Positions 21,957-22,032 of a DNA stretch of 22,032 nucleotides are shown here, in pieces. The stretch's first letter is position 1; every line of letters begins with the position of its first letter. Made by a program: the position numbers and the translations under genes. The DNA is from Oscillospiraceae bacterium (GTDB lineage: Bacteria; Bacillota; Clostridia; Oscillospirales; Ruminococcaceae): NCBI GenBank assembly GCA_022511485.1, contig JAFLUJ010000156.1, forward strand, positions 1 through 22,032, written 5' to 3'. The notes below the pieces were generated by a model that saw only the letters and a list, made by a program, of their open reading frames with translations, searched no databases and was not told the DNA's origin.

Positions 21957-22032
21957 ATGGGTATTTATGATTTCAAAGTAAAAGCACAGGACGGCAGCGA
22001 GGTGGCTCTGTCCGATTATAAGGATAAGGTGC
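21957..22032 (+). CDS. Glutathione peroxidase-family protein (5' part only)
   Basis: Only 25 codons lie in the window. The beginning MGIYDFKVKAQDGSEVALSD is followed by YKDKV, matching the conserved N-terminus of the glutathione peroxidase/BtuE family, which reduces hydroperoxides (thioredoxin-dependent in most bacteria). The catalytic Cys/Sec is beyond the window. AAGGAGG nine bases upstream fixes the start. It is transcribed away from the importer operon. Confidence 0.8.
   Translation, partial: MGIYDFKVKAQDGSEVALSDYKDKV

Overview
The window looks like a chromosomal segment of a Gram-positive, low-to-moderate GC anaerobe, most likely a Ruminococcus-like Clostridia member. The clues are strong AAGGAGG-type ribosome binding sites, TTGACA-N17-TATAAT promoters, T-rich Rho-independent terminators, AgrC/AgrA-type (GHKL/LytTR) two-component systems, an S/T/E-rich lipoprotein, and a sensory [FeFe]-hydrogenase-like protein. 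The genus is an inference, not a sequence match. There are 22 coding regions and no tRNA, rRNA, CRISPR or transposase gene that I can see.

Region 1 (1-5,693, all minus strand, visibly A+T-rich) is a signalling block. It holds two adjacent response-regulator/kinase pairs (LytTR regulator followed by GHKL kinase: 4959-5693 + 3643-4962, and 2684-3394 + 1402-2673), a HExxH membrane metalloprotease (683-1270) and a small two-helix membrane protein (244-519). Three promoters, those of the 2684 regulator, the protease and the small membrane protein, each carry a pair of CCGTT(C/T)ACC-type 9-mers spaced exactly 21 bp apart just upstream of the -35. This fits the LytTR operator pattern and suggests a small regulon including autoregulation. 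No AgrB/AgrD-like gene is present, so the input signal is unknown.

Region 2 (5,870-7,673, plus strand) has an S/T/E-rich lipoprotein and an unrecognised two-helix membrane protein, separated by a repeat element and ended by a clear terminator.

Region 3 (7,742-16,104, minus) is the most interesting part. It is a seven-gene cluster built around a TerY-P-type triad: a vWA protein (TerY-like), a PP2C phosphatase, and a Ser/Thr kinase-like protein with a C-terminal zinc ribbon. The triad is flanked by a zinc-ribbon/BspA-type LRR protein, a degenerate cytidine-deaminase-fold protein with a disordered tail, an [FeFe]-hydrogenase-like Fe-S sensor that has lost the proton-relay cysteine and ends in long helices, and a DivIVA-like coiled-coil protein with 35-residue C-terminal repeats. 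The repeats and the tail of the deaminase-like protein share an LxxLxKQAxxM motif. I infer a redox/H2-responsive phosphorylation pathway acting on a DivIVA-like scaffold. Two strong promoters (16145-16173 and 12902-12930) drive the cluster.

Region 4 (16,253-21,608, minus) has an unrecognised 185-residue protein behind a structured leader, then a complete five-gene branched-chain-amino-acid-type (HAAT family) ABC importer in the order binding protein, LivG, LivF, LivH, LivM. A perfect 14-bp palindrome lies upstream of its promoter. The window ends inside a divergent glutathione-peroxidase-family gene (21,957 onward). A dispersed hairpin-rich repeat occurs four times in intergenic DNA (1-132, 6864-6900, 17023-17045, 21778-21829).
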